The translations under genes and the position numbers were made by a program. From UBA11891 sp003533785 (GTDB taxonomy: Bacteria; Bacteroidota; Bacteroidia; Flavobacteriales; Flavobacteriaceae): a DNA stretch of 61,162 bases. Of this stretch, positions 26,878 through 34,705 are shown piece by piece (positions within the stretch are counted from its first letter, which is position 1; each line of letters starts with the position of its first letter). Location of the stretch: positions 1 through 61,162 of the forward strand of contig CATFEX010000045.1 of NCBI GenBank assembly GCA_949511625.1, given 5' to 3'. The notes beneath the pieces were generated by a model. It was given only the letters and a program-made list of their open reading frames with translations. It was not told where the DNA came from and did not search any database.

Positions 26878-28099
26878 CTCGTAACGCTATTATGGGTTTG
26901 ATTCGTGCCGCTCGTTTGGCGGGGATATAGCCTGCTATAGCACCAAAGACAACTAAAATAAAAGTGGCCCAAAAAGCAGTAATATTATCTATGTAGGGGT
27001 TTTTTATAAAGAAATCCTCCAAGGTCACCCCAATATTCTTAAGCAGTATGATCCCTAAAATCATCCCTGCATAACCCGATATTAATGTAATAAATATTGA
27101 CTCCTGAAGAATCAACTGGATAACAGAACGAGGAGTGGCACCTAAGGCTTTTCTAATTCCCAATTCTTTTGTTCTTTCTTTGACTACAAAGACCATGATA
27201 TTTGAAATACCAATGATACCTGCAATCAGTGTTCCCAATCCAACAAAGGTGACAATGATTTGTAAGACATTTGCAAATTGTTGATTTCGTTTGAAATTGT
27301 CGGCTGCATTATTGATGAAAATTCCTCCAGAATCTGTGGGGTCTATGGATTTCTTTTTCTTTAAAAACAAACGGAGTTTCTTTTCAAAGGCTAAAGAACC
27401 AACATGCCCTACACGGGGTGGAAAAGTAACAATAATTTGATCCAATTTATCATTGTTTTTTTCGATTCGTTGCCGTGTGGTGTAGGGTAAATAAATAATT
27501 CGTTCCTCTCGATCTCCTCCGCTGTCTTGAAATACTCCAACCACGCGAAACATCACAGAGCCTATGTCCAAGAATTTCCCTAGCGGGTTTTCATTTTTGA
27601 AGAGGTCCTGAGCAACTAAACGACCAATGACAACGACCTTACTTTGTTCTTTTAGGTCTCTATGGTTAAGAAAACGCCCACTCATCATTACGGTATTTTC
27701 CGTCTCTCGATGCGCTGGTGACACGCCTCTCGTTGAATAGTTATCAGACTCATTTTTATATTTTACCTGAGCCGATCTTGATATTCTTGGCGTAATATCC
27801 TCTAAATAAAAGGGGAAATTCAACTTAATGTCCGCCAAGTCGCTATTATCGAATTCAATACGACGATCTTTTTTAAAGCCTTTGTATGCTTTTGTCGTTT
27901 TACCTGGGTAGAGAAACAATGCATTGGTTGATTCATCCATGAAAAACTCTGCAAATGAATTTTTCAACCCGTTGCCTAATCCGAAGAGCATAACAAATAT
28001 GAATATTCCAAGGGCTACGGTGAAGCCAGATAAAAACGTTCGAAGTTTATTTTTTCGAATGGTTTCAAAAATTTCTTGCCAGCGATCTCTACTAAACAT
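26870..28099 (-). CDS. ABC transporter permease, MacB type (first copy)
   Basis: A 409-residue permease of the same plan: N-terminal helix (FLSGFTVALGIFIFVMLFGLG), periplasmic MacB-PCD domain (about 45-275), then three FtsX-type helices with VKERTKELGIRKALGATPRSVIQLI. It overlaps the ATPase gene by 8 bases upstream and the second permease by 8 bases downstream, so all three are translationally coupled. Known systems of this type export antibiotics, peptides, siderophores or lipoproteins. The cargo here is unknown. Confidence 0.92.
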   Translation of the reverse strand: MFSRDRWQEIFETIRKNKLRTFLSGFTVALGIFIFVMLFGLGNGLKNSFAEFFMDESTNALFLYPGKTTKAYKGFKKDRRIEFDNSDLADIKLNFPFYLEDITPRISRSAQVKYKNESDNYSTRGVSPAHRETENTVMMSGRFLNHRDLKEQSKVVVIGRLVAQDLFKNENPLGKFLDIGSVMFRVVGVFQDSGGDREERIIYLPYTTRQRIEKNNDKLDQIIVTFPPRVGHVGSLAFEKKLRLFLKKKKSIDPTDSGGIFINNAADNFKRNQQFANVLQIIVTFVGLGTLIAGIIGISNIMVFVVKERTKELGIRKALGATPRSVIQLILQESIFITLISGYAGMILGIILLKNIGVTLEDFFIKNPYIDNITAFWATFILVVFGAIAGYIPAKRAARIKPIIALRDE

Positions 28100-28793
28100 A
28101 CTTAGAAGCTAATTCTTGGTTAACTTTTTTATCCTGAACAATGACACCGTCTTTGAGGGTCACAATGCGTTTACACATCTTGGCTATATCATGCTCATGA
28201 GTGACCACCAATATCGTTTTACCTTCTTCATTGATCTTCTGAATCAAATCCATTACTTCATAAGATGTGGTCGTATCCAACGCTCCTGTGGGCTCATCGG
28301 CTAATAACACCTTCGGTTGTGAAGCTAGAGCTCGAGCAATGGCTACACGTTGTTTTTGACCCCCTGATAGTTCGTTGGGCAGATGCGTTGCCCAATCCTT
28401 AAGCCCTACTTTTTCTAAATAATCCAGCGATTTTTGTTGACGTTCTTTGCGTTTTATCCCTTGATAATATAGGGGAAGTGCCACGTTTTCTAGTGCTGAT
28501 TTGTAATTGATTAAATTAAATGATTGAAATACAAAACCTAGAAATTTATTTCGGTATTGAGCTGCTTTTGTTTCATCTAAATCTTTAATGGGAACTTCAT
28601 CCAACTCGTACACTCCAGAATTGGCAATATCCAGCATTCCAATAATATTAAGTAAGGTGGATTTTCCAGAACCAGAAGATCCCATTATAGCTACGAGTTC
28701 GCCTTCTGCTACTTCAAAATCAATTCCCTTAAGAACATGCAGGGAAGAGTTCCCCATCTTGTAAGATTTGTGTAGGTCATTGATTTTAATCAT
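28092..28793 (-). CDS. ABC transporter ATP-binding protein (MacB/LolD-like)
   Basis: A 233-residue nucleotide-binding protein with Walker A GSSGSGKST at residues 38-46, Q-loop FQSFNLINYKSALENV, and signature LSGGQKQR near 142. Walker B and D-loop follow as VLLADEPTGALD, and the switch histidine is in VVTHEHDIAK. The pattern is that of the MacB/LolD/FtsE family energising type VII ABC exporters. It is the promoter-proximal gene of the five-gene operon ending at 23008. Confidence 0.95.
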   Translation of the reverse strand: MIKINDLHKSYKMGNSSLHVLKGIDFEVAEGELVAIMGSSGSGKSTLLNIIGMLDIANSGVYELDEVPIKDLDETKAAQYRNKFLGFVFQSFNLINYKSALENVALPLYYQGIKRKERQQKSLDYLEKVGLKDWATHLPNELSGGQKQRVAIARALASQPKVLLADEPTGALDTTTSYEVMDLIQKINEEGKTILVVTHEHDIAKMCKRIVTLKDGVIVQDKKVNQELASKYV

Positions 28794-28815
28794 GGACTGG
28801 GCTTGAAAAGTAAAA

Positions 28816-28823
28816 CAAAAATA
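28816..28823 (-). promoter_or_regulatory. Candidate -7 promoter element of the efflux operon
   Basis: TATTTTTG on the minus strand matches TAnnTTTG and lies about 22 bases ahead of the ATPase ATG. No convincing -33 TTG at 19-21 base spacing is seen. Confidence 0.35.
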
Positions 28824-28857
28824 ATACTTTGACCCACAAAAGAGGGATTCTAAATGA

Positions 28858-28879
28858 AATTGTTACAGTTATTACAATT
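28858..28879. promoter_or_regulatory. Inverted repeat, possible operator upstream of the efflux operon
   Basis: AATTGT and ACAATT form a six-base dyad separated by ten bases, about 35 bases upstream of the candidate -7 box. It also covers the stop codon of the small CxxC protein gene. Spacing and symmetry would suit a dimeric regulator, or it may be a weak hairpin without a T tract. The sequence is AT-rich, so chance is possible. Confidence 0.25.
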
Positions 28880-29093
28880 ATTCTTTCATTATTTTAAAAA
28901 CTCTCCATCCCACAAGAAATACTAAAATATAGGGTATAGCCATTAGATACACGATTCCATCATTGATTCCTTTGGCTGTATTTTGTCCTTCTTCTGATTC
29001 CAAAACGGCACGACACATAGAACATTGCGCTTCTACTGCCTCGGGAAATGTAAAGGCAACAAATAGTACGATAAGAATCTCTTTTTTAAGCAT
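28878..29093 (-). CDS. Small membrane protein with CxxC motif
   Basis: A 71-residue protein: an N-terminal signal or anchor (EILIVLFVAFTFPEAVEAQ), then a CSMC motif right at the expected cleavage site, a short polar loop, and one membrane helix (IVYLMAIPYILVFLVGWRVF). The CxxC would lie at the periplasmic membrane surface, where it could bind copper or take part in thiol exchange. It overlaps the DUF420 gene by 8 bases and sits at the end of the cytochrome oxidase assembly genes. A role in oxidase copper-site assembly is therefore a reasonable guess, not established. Confidence 0.75.
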   Translation of the reverse strand: MLKKEILIVLFVAFTFPEAVEAQCSMCRAVLESEEGQNTAKGINDGIVYLMAIPYILVFLVGWRVFKIMKE

Positions 29094-29607
29094 AATAGGG
29101 AGCTATCATTAAGTATACAACAACCCCAGTTACGGCAATATATAGCCAGATAGGGAAGGTGATTCTCGCTATCTTCTTATGAGCGCCAAAGTGTTTGGAG
29201 ATGGCACGAACATAAGTGACAAGAACCATGGGTATGATTCCAATAGAGAGTGTAATATGAGTAATTAAAATAAAGAAATAGACATATCGAATGAATCCTT
29301 CCCCGCCATAAGGGGTGGAATCTGAAGTCATATGGTAAGCAACATACATCACCAAAAAAAGGAGAGAGAGGAAGATTGACGTTTTCATCAAAGTCTCGTG
29401 TAGAGCTCTTTTCTGGTTTCGAATCGCCCAATAGGCAAACAATAATAATACAGCAGTGATCCCGTTAATTGTTGCATATATAGGAGGTAATATTGTCAAA
29501 GGCGCTACATTGGGAACACGGACACCAAACAAAAGGGCCACCAACAACGGAACAATAACTGATACGGCAATAATTAACGTCTTGTATTTTAATTTTTCTT
29601 CTGCCAT
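29086..29607 (-). CDS. DUF420 domain-containing membrane protein
   Basis: A 173-residue integral membrane protein with about five hydrophobic helices and conserved histidines (LHETLMKTS, YVAYHMTSD, ILITHITLS). This is the DUF420 pattern; the family includes CtaM-type factors needed for heme-copper oxidase assembly in some Gram-positive bacteria. The histidines near helix ends could bind heme or copper. It lies 3 bases after SCO in the oxidase cluster, consistent with an assembly role. Confidence 0.88.
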   Translation of the reverse strand: MAEEKLKYKTLIIAVSVIVPLLVALLFGVRVPNVAPLTILPPIYATINGITAVLLLFAYWAIRNQKRALHETLMKTSIFLSLLFLVMYVAYHMTSDSTPYGGEGFIRYVYFFILITHITLSIGIIPMVLVTYVRAISKHFGAHKKIARITFPIWLYIAVTGVVVYLMIAPYYA

Positions 29608-29610
29608 GGT

Positions 29611-30309
29611 TTATTCTTTTAGCAATTTTTCTACATCTTCCAACAACATCTCCGTTCCGGACATCTCTAACGAAGATTCTTGATCAATCCCCAAATAATA
29701 TACAATTGGATTGCCATAAGCGTCTAGGCGAGAACGAATAAATCCTTCTTTATCAATCAAGGCAAAATACCCTTGATGCTCAAAGCCTCCTGCAACACTA
29801 GGATTGATACTTGCAAAGATATTAAATCCTGTGTTGGCAAGCTCAAAAATAGTGGGCTTCTCCCCTGTTAAGAAATGCCAATGGGGTGATTCAACTTCAT
29901 ATAGAGACGCATATTGTTTCAAAACAGAAGGCGTGTCATGTTCGGGATCAATGCTGAACGAAGCGATTCCAAAATCGTTGCGGCGACCAAACAAAGCATC
30001 CAAGCGTTTCATATTCTGATTCATTAGAGGACAAATACTTGGGCAACGAGTAAAAAAAAATTCAACCACGTATACTTTGCCTAAGAAATCCTCATTACTT
30101 ATATAGAGGCTGTCCTGATTGCGCATTAAAAAATCGGGCACTTTACGAGCTTTGCCATCCAAAATGATGTAGGATAATGGGGTTGCAGCAGTTGATCGAT
30201 TGTCTTCCAAGATTTTACCCTCCTGAATGCGACTTAGGAGTGTGGGAAAAGTTATAACGGCAAAAATCACCACCACCAAAACCAAGCCGATGGATTGATA
30301 AGTTTTCAT
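29611..30309 (-). CDS. SCO family copper chaperone/thiol reductase
   Basis: A 232-residue thioredoxin-fold protein anchored by an N-terminal helix (SIGLVLVVVIFAVITF). It has the copper-binding CPSIC (CxxxC) within FFFTRCPSICPLMNQNM and a downstream His in GGFEHQGYF, the third copper ligand in SCO proteins. SCO delivers copper to, or reduces, the CuA site of cytochrome oxidase subunit II. It is in the oxidase cluster, although subunit II itself is not in this window. Its ATG overlaps the preceding gene by 4 bases. Confidence 0.92.
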   Translation of the reverse strand: MKTYQSIGLVLVVVIFAVITFPTLLSRIQEGKILEDNRSTAATPLSYIILDGKARKVPDFLMRNQDSLYISNEDFLGKVYVVEFFFTRCPSICPLMNQNMKRLDALFGRRNDFGIASFSIDPEHDTPSVLKQYASLYEVESPHWHFLTGEKPTIFELANTGFNIFASINPSVAGGFEHQGYFALIDKEGFIRSRLDAYGNPIVYYLGIDQESSLEMSGTEMLLEDVEKLLKE

Positions 30310-30968
30310 TTGTCACTGGTTTTATTGTACTTCTTCAAAGCCCTGCGGTATTCTGCCAGAATCACTTTTACATCGTCTACCATTTTATTGTTTATTTCCG
30401 CAACGGATTGGGCATTAAAACCATAGAGGATCGTTTCATCTTCATCATCATCGCGCCCACGAAGATTTATTTCTTTATCTATAATAAACACCTCTGGGCG
30501 ACTCAATTCTTCGGTGAGTTTGAGAGGGGTTTTGAGGCTGCCAAAAAATTCCCTTATCTGAAGGGAATCTCCAAAGATAAAGTTCCATTTAATTAGGTCT
30601 GTTCCGACTCCTTCGGTTAATTCATTTTGTAAGTTAGCCACCTTTTGTTGTTGCCCCTCTTCGAGAACCATAACAAACTGAAAATCATTGAATTCATAAA
30701 AGCGCTTATATATCTTTTGATTTAAATTCAGAGCATCTCCTTTTTTCTGATCTGTATCACGTCCCCAAAAACCGAGGATTGTAATTTTGTTTTTTAATTG
30801 AATGGAATCGTCTCGTGCTGTGTTCCAATCAGTGATCTCAGCCACCGACTCTGAAAGAATGGGAAGGGTAGAAAAGTTGTTTTTCCCTGAAGCAAAAAAC
30901 AAATAAATCAATACGGGAAATACGAATAGGACTCCTAAAACGAGGAATTTTTGTATTTCTTTATTCAT
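30306..30968 (-). CDS. Uncharacterised membrane-anchored thioredoxin-like protein without cysteines
   Basis: A 220-residue protein with one N-terminal membrane helix (FLVLGVLFVFPVLIYLFFA) and a periplasmic alpha/beta domain. The KITILGFWGRD strand and the late PEVFIIDKEINLRGR strand follow the order of thioredoxin/SCO folds. However, the active-site position after the first strand (GFWGRDTDQK) has no cysteine, and I see none in the protein. It overlaps SCO by 4 bases. It may be a non-redox partner of SCO in oxidase assembly; that is inference from fold and neighbours. Confidence 0.7.
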   Translation of the reverse strand: MNKEIQKFLVLGVLFVFPVLIYLFFASGKNNFSTLPILSESVAEITDWNTARDDSIQLKNKITILGFWGRDTDQKKGDALNLNQKIYKRFYEFNDFQFVMVLEEGQQQKVANLQNELTEGVGTDLIKWNFIFGDSLQIREFFGSLKTPLKLTEELSRPEVFIIDKEINLRGRDDDEDETILYGFNAQSVAEINNKMVDDVKVILAEYRRALKKYNKTSDK

Positions 30969-31008
30969 AGCCTATTGATACAAAAAGCGGAATTATACCG
31001 CTTCTAAG

Positions 31009-31392
31009 TTAAAAGTTCCAGCTCACAAAGCCGTCTCGCATGACATCAAAGATGTAATCTGCCTCTACCAATAAAATAAAAACCAAATAAGGAATAAGGA
31101 TAATCAGTGGGAGCACTATCGCACTTTTCAAATTACTTTTCTCATCACGAATATGCATGAAATCCCAAGCGATATAGTAGGCCTTGACCAAGGTCAATAT
31201 GATAAAAATCCAATTGAGAAGTTTCATTCTCAAAAACATTGTGTTCAATGGAGCGGGTTTGATGATCCCAAGCACCACCTCAACGGTAGTTACTATGGAT
31301 AAAAAAATCAGAACCCCCCAAATTTTTTGTTGGTTCGATCTAAACTTTAATAACCCTCTAAATATTGCTAGTTTGTGTGCTTCTTGTGCCAT
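31009..31392 (-). CDS. Cytochrome c oxidase subunit IV-like protein
   Basis: A 127-residue membrane protein with three hydrophobic helices (WGVLIFLSIVTTVEVVLG, LLNWIFIILTLVKAYYIAWDF, IVLPLIILIPYLVFILLVEA). This is the prokaryotic COX4 layout (CtaF/CyoD-like), in which a small subunit stabilises the oxidase. The FMHIRDE loop after helix 2 is characteristic. It starts 15 bases after the large subunit III gene. Confidence 0.88.
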   Translation of the reverse strand: MAQEAHKLAIFRGLLKFRSNQQKIWGVLIFLSIVTTVEVVLGIIKPAPLNTMFLRMKLLNWIFIILTLVKAYYIAWDFMHIRDEKSNLKSAIVLPLIILIPYLVFILLVEADYIFDVMRDGFVSWNF

Positions 31393-31407
31393 GCGTTCTG
31401 ATTAGTT

Positions 31408-32376
31408 TTATACGAGGTAGAAAAAAGTGAATACAAATACCCATACCAAGTCTACAAAGTGCCAATAAAGACCTACTTTTTCTACCATTTCATAATGTCC
31501 TCTTCGCTCATAGGTACCCATAATTACATTTAGGAAAATGATGATATTGATAATCACACCCGAGAAAACGTGAAACCCATGAAAGCCCGTTATAAAGAAA
31601 AAGAAATCAGCAAACAGGCGGTTTCCGTACTCGTTGTGAATGAGATTGGCTCCTTCAACTACTCCAACAACTTGATTCATTTTATCAAGTGAAGCCTCGC
31701 GACTGAGCACTGTCTTTTCTCCCTCTGCATTAAGTTTTTGAATGCGAACAACAAGGTTTTCATCTTGGGTAAAACCCTCTTGCACTTCGGCCACACTATA
31801 GGTTGGTAATGAACCTTCGCCAACAAACCAAACTCCGTTGCTGGTTTGGTGGTTCGCTCGGGGGGTTTCTATGGAAGAAGCAAAGGCCTCTAGAGCAACC
31901 CTTTTGCCAGAGTCTGCGTTAACAAACTGAAGTATCTGGCCTCCTTTGGTTTCGACCGCTCCGTATTCTCCTTTGATAAAGTTTTTCCATTCCCATGCTT
32001 GAGAACCAACGAAAACAGCCCCTCCAATAATGGTAAGAAACATATAAAAAACAACTTTTCCCTTCTGCATATGATGACCAGCATCAACAGCCAACACCAT
32101 AGTTACCGAAGAAAAAATCAATATAAAGGTCATTAAAGCTACGTAATACATGGGAGCATCTATCCCATGAAGAAATGGAAAGTGCGTAAATACCTCGTCG
32201 GCGATGGGCCAAGAATCAATATTTTTAAATCTTGAAAAGCCATAGGCTACTAAGAATCCTGAAAAAGTTAACGCATCGGATACGATGAAAAACCACATCA
32301 TTAATTTTCCATAACTCGCGTTTAAGGGTTTATTACCTCCTCCCCAAACGTTAGTTTCAGCAGCAGCTACATCCAT
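31408..32376 (-). CDS. Cytochrome c oxidase subunit III (long form)
   Basis: A 322-residue subunit III of a heme-copper oxidase. The N-terminal helices start at KLMMWFFIVSDALTFSGFLVAYGF. A long, probably periplasmic insertion of roughly 110 residues (about 145-255) separates the middle helices. The C-terminal helices carry FFITGFHGFHVFSGVIINI and YWHFVDLVWVFVFTFFY, both hallmark subunit III motifs. Subunit III stabilises the catalytic core rather than binding metal. The long insertion is also found in other Bacteroidota subunit III proteins. Confidence 0.92.
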   Translation of the reverse strand: MDVAAAETNVWGGGNKPLNASYGKLMMWFFIVSDALTFSGFLVAYGFSRFKNIDSWPIADEVFTHFPFLHGIDAPMYYVALMTFILIFSSVTMVLAVDAGHHMQKGKVVFYMFLTIIGGAVFVGSQAWEWKNFIKGEYGAVETKGGQILQFVNADSGKRVALEAFASSIETPRANHQTSNGVWFVGEGSLPTYSVAEVQEGFTQDENLVVRIQKLNAEGEKTVLSREASLDKMNQVVGVVEGANLIHNEYGNRLFADFFFFITGFHGFHVFSGVIINIIIFLNVIMGTYERRGHYEMVEKVGLYWHFVDLVWVFVFTFFYLV

Positions 32377-32404
32377 AAGTCACTCAATTTAGTTGGATAC
32401 AAAG

Positions 32405-32971
32405 TTAGCGGTAGAATAAGACAAAACAAAATAAATACAACCACAAAAAATCGAGAAAGTGCCAGAATAAAACCGCAAGCTCAATTCCCAAGCTCTTTTC
32501 AGCCGTGTAGGCTCCTCTGTAGAGCTGAAATAATACAATTAATAACACAATAATTCCTCCTGTCAAGTGAGCCAAATGAAGCAAAACAAGCACGTAGAGA
32601 AAAGAAGTCGTAATCGAACTTTCAGCTCCAGTAAAATAGTAGCCTTGTTGAATGATGGCATTGAAGCCTTCAAACTGGGTAATAATAAATCCTCCTGCCA
32701 ATAGGAGTGTTAACCAGGCTCCTCTTTTTGCCTGAGACAACTGATTATTTTTTACCGCTCGTTCGGTCCAAAAAAAACTCCCACTGCTCAAGAGAATGAG
32801 AAGCGTGCTGTAATAGAAAGGAATTGGAATTGAAAAATTTGTTAACCAATCCGCACGCGTACTACTAACTACATAAGCACTAGTAAGTCCCGCAAAGGTC
32901 ATTGCCATACTGATCATCCCAAACCAAAGCATCATTTTCTTGGTTCTTCTATTTTGTAAATCGGTCATCAT
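32405..32971 (-). CDS. Heme-copper oxidase subunit III (short form)
   Basis: A 188-residue paralogue with five predicted helices and the conserved end ELAVLFWHFLDFLWLYLFCFVLFY, plus LHLAHLTGGIIVLLIVLF matching the subunit III HxxH region. Tandem short and long subunit III genes are common in Bacteroidota, and how both fit into one oxidase is not settled. It begins 3 bases after the cyoE stop. An alternative start at the second Met makes no functional difference. Confidence 0.88.
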   Translation of the reverse strand: MMTDLQNRRTKKMMLWFGMISMAMTFAGLTSAYVVSSTRADWLTNFSIPIPFYYSTLLILLSSGSFFWTERAVKNNQLSQAKRGAWLTLLLAGGFIITQFEGFNAIIQQGYYFTGAESSITTSFLYVLVLLHLAHLTGGIIVLLIVLFQLYRGAYTAEKSLGIELAVLFWHFLDFLWLYLFCFVLFYR

Positions 32972-32974
32972 CGT

Positions 32975-33880
32975 TTATTGCATCAAAAATTTATCAAAGA
33001 CATATATTAATTGAACCAGCGTGATATAACCAATGCTGGCAAAAGTCAAAATTCGAGCAGCGGCTGCTGTTCTCTGCTGCATAAGACGCAGTGCGAAATA
33101 CAACAAGCCAAGGCCGCTAATTAGAATCGCCAATGCTCCTGTTCCACTCAACTGTAAGGCACCTGTGTAATGAGTATATGGCATCAGGGAAATCAAAAGG
33201 GTCCATAAGGTGTAGAACACTATTTGGAAAGCCGTTACACGATCGGGCTTGCCTGAGGGAAGCATGCGAAAGCCTGCCTTTTGATAATCGGTGTCTAGCT
33301 GCCAACCGATTGCCCAAAAATGGGGAAACTGCCAAAAAAACTGAACCATAAATAAAATACCTGGCTCAATTCCAAAACGTCCAGTAGCCGCCACCCACCC
33401 CAACATAAAGGGTATGGCCCCTGGAAAGGCCCCAACAAAAACAGCCAGGGGTGTTTTTGTTTTTAGAGGCGTGTATACCGCAACATAAATCAACAAGGAT
33501 AAGCCTCCAAAAAAGGCGGTTTTTGAATTAATTAAAAACAAGGAATAAAGTCCTAAAACGGCAAAAAGAGTGGCCATCCAAAAAGCCTGCATTTTTGACA
33601 TCCGCCCCGAGGGCAAAGGGCGGTTCCGTGTTCGCTGCATCAAGGCATCCAAATCGGTTTCAATGATTTGATTGTAGGCATTGGAAGCACCTACGAGTGC
33701 AAATCCTCCAATAAGAAGATATACTAGAATTGGCCAACTAATGGACGTCGCTGCCAATAAATAGCCAGCAAAAGATGAAAAAACGACACTAAATGCCAAA
33801 CGCATCTTGGTCAATTGAGCCAAATCGCTCCAATGACCTACTTTGGCAACTATTATTGGGGTGTCTGTTCCAGTCTTCAT
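32975..33880 (-). CDS. cyoE: Heme o synthase (protoheme IX farnesyltransferase)
   Basis: CyoE/CtaB attaches a farnesyl group to heme b to make heme o, the precursor of heme a for the oxidase encoded alongside. The protein has 301 residues and about nine membrane helices. The prenyltransferase motif is seen as NAYNQIIETDLDALMQRTRNRPLPSG near 85-110. A second acidic/aromatic loop is WQLDTDYQKAGFRMLP. I start at the ATG at 33880; a GTG two codons upstream is also possible. It leads the minus-strand oxidase cluster. Confidence 0.94.
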   Translation of the reverse strand: MKTGTDTPIIVAKVGHWSDLAQLTKMRLAFSVVFSSFAGYLLAATSISWPILVYLLIGGFALVGASNAYNQIIETDLDALMQRTRNRPLPSGRMSKMQAFWMATLFAVLGLYSLFLINSKTAFFGGLSLLIYVAVYTPLKTKTPLAVFVGAFPGAIPFMLGWVAATGRFGIEPGILFMVQFFWQFPHFWAIGWQLDTDYQKAGFRMLPSGKPDRVTAFQIVFYTLWTLLISLMPYTHYTGALQLSGTGALAILISGLGLLYFALRLMQQRTAAAARILTFASIGYITLVQLIYVFDKFLMQ

Positions 33881-33896
33881 CGTCACACTTAGTGCG

Positions 33897-33904
33897 CAAA
33901 GATA
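33897..33904 (-). promoter_or_regulatory. Probable -7 promoter element for the cyoE-oxidase cluster
   Basis: TATCTTTG on the minus strand matches TAnnTTTG and ends 16 bases before the cyoE ATG. The -33 position falls inside the terminator hairpin of the upstream tonB gene, so the two signals are interleaved. Confidence 0.45.
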
Positions 33905-33910
33905 ATGACA

Positions 33911-33938
33911 AAAAAATCCGAAAACTAGTTTCGGATTT
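33911..33938 (-). terminator. Terminator of the second tonB gene
   Basis: On the minus strand AAATCCGAAA (33938-33929) pairs fully with TTTCGGATTT (33923-33914) across a five-base loop, followed by a short T run. It starts 10 bases after the tonB stop at 33949. Confidence 0.8.
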
Positions 33939-33948
33939 ATTTTCCTAT

Positions 33949-34629
33949 TTATTGCAATCGAAAAGTTATTGGGTAACTAAATGGAACGCGAACAGGACGT
34001 CCTCGTTGCCGACCTGGAACCATTTTGGGAAGCTTTTCTATGATACGTCGAGCTTCTCCCTCTAGGTTCTTGTCCGGTCCGCGGACTTGTATTTTTGTAA
34101 TATTTCCATTTTCATCAATTACAAAACTCACATAAACCCTTCCCTGTATTCCCATTTCTTGGGCAATTTCGGGATAGCGAAATGTTCGTCGAACATGCCG
34201 ATCCATCCGATCTTGAAAACACTGTCGACGTTCACTTTTGGCTAATTTTTCACAGCCAGGAAACGTAGGTACTTCTTCAATAACAGCAAAAGGAACTTCA
34301 TCCAACATATCGTCCATCACTTCCACTTCTTCAATAATTTCTTCCTGATCTGTTTCAGTAGATTCTATAACGGTTTCTTCTACTTCTTCCTCGTCTTCCA
34401 CTATTTCAATAATCTCAGGAGGTGGAGGTGTCTTAATCTGTTCTGTGATTGGAATGTCTTCGTCGTCCTCAGCATCTACATTGAGTGCTTCGTAACCGTA
34501 GTTGGTTTTGTCATAAGTTTTCCATTCGATAAGTTTCCAGCTTAGAAATAAAACCAGACACAGGCTAATCACAAAAAATAAGGATCGGTTGCGATTTAAA
34601 TCGACTTTGGGATTTTTTTTCGGTTGCAT
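33949..34629 (-). CDS. tonB: Energy transducer TonB (second tandem copy)
   Basis: TonB spans the periplasm to pass proton-motive energy from ExbBD to outer-membrane receptors. The 226-residue protein has an N-terminal anchor (SLFFVISLCLVLFLSWKLIEW), a proline-glutamate-rich spacer (TPPPPEIIEIVEDEEEVEE) and a C-terminal TonB domain (about 150-226, FRYPEIAQEMGIQGRVYVSF) ending PITFRLQ. FPGCEKL and RRQCFQDRM carry two cysteines that may pair. It is a tandem paralogue of the gene at 34706-35410, with almost identical first and last segments but a shorter proline run. Each copy has its own terminator, so the two may be expressed separately. Confidence 0.92.
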   Translation of the reverse strand: MQPKKNPKVDLNRNRSLFFVISLCLVLFLSWKLIEWKTYDKTNYGYEALNVDAEDDEDIPITEQIKTPPPPEIIEIVEDEEEVEETVIESTETDQEEIIEEVEVMDDMLDEVPFAVIEEVPTFPGCEKLAKSERRQCFQDRMDRHVRRTFRYPEIAQEMGIQGRVYVSFVIDENGNITKIQVRGPDKNLEGEARRIIEKLPKMVPGRQRGRPVRVPFSYPITFRLQ

Positions 34630-34669
34630 TCGGTAAGATTTTGGGATTGGTAAAGTACAAAAATCAAAC

Positions 34670-34700
34670 CAAAAAAAAAGTCCCGATTAAAATCGGGACT
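34670..34700 (-). terminator. Terminator of the first tonB gene
   Basis: On the minus strand AGTCCCGATT (34700-34691) pairs perfectly with AATCGGGACT (34688-34679), and a run of nine T follows. It begins 6 bases after the tonB stop, a very strong intrinsic terminator separating the two tonB copies. Confidence 0.9.
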
Positions 34701-34705
34701 CATAC

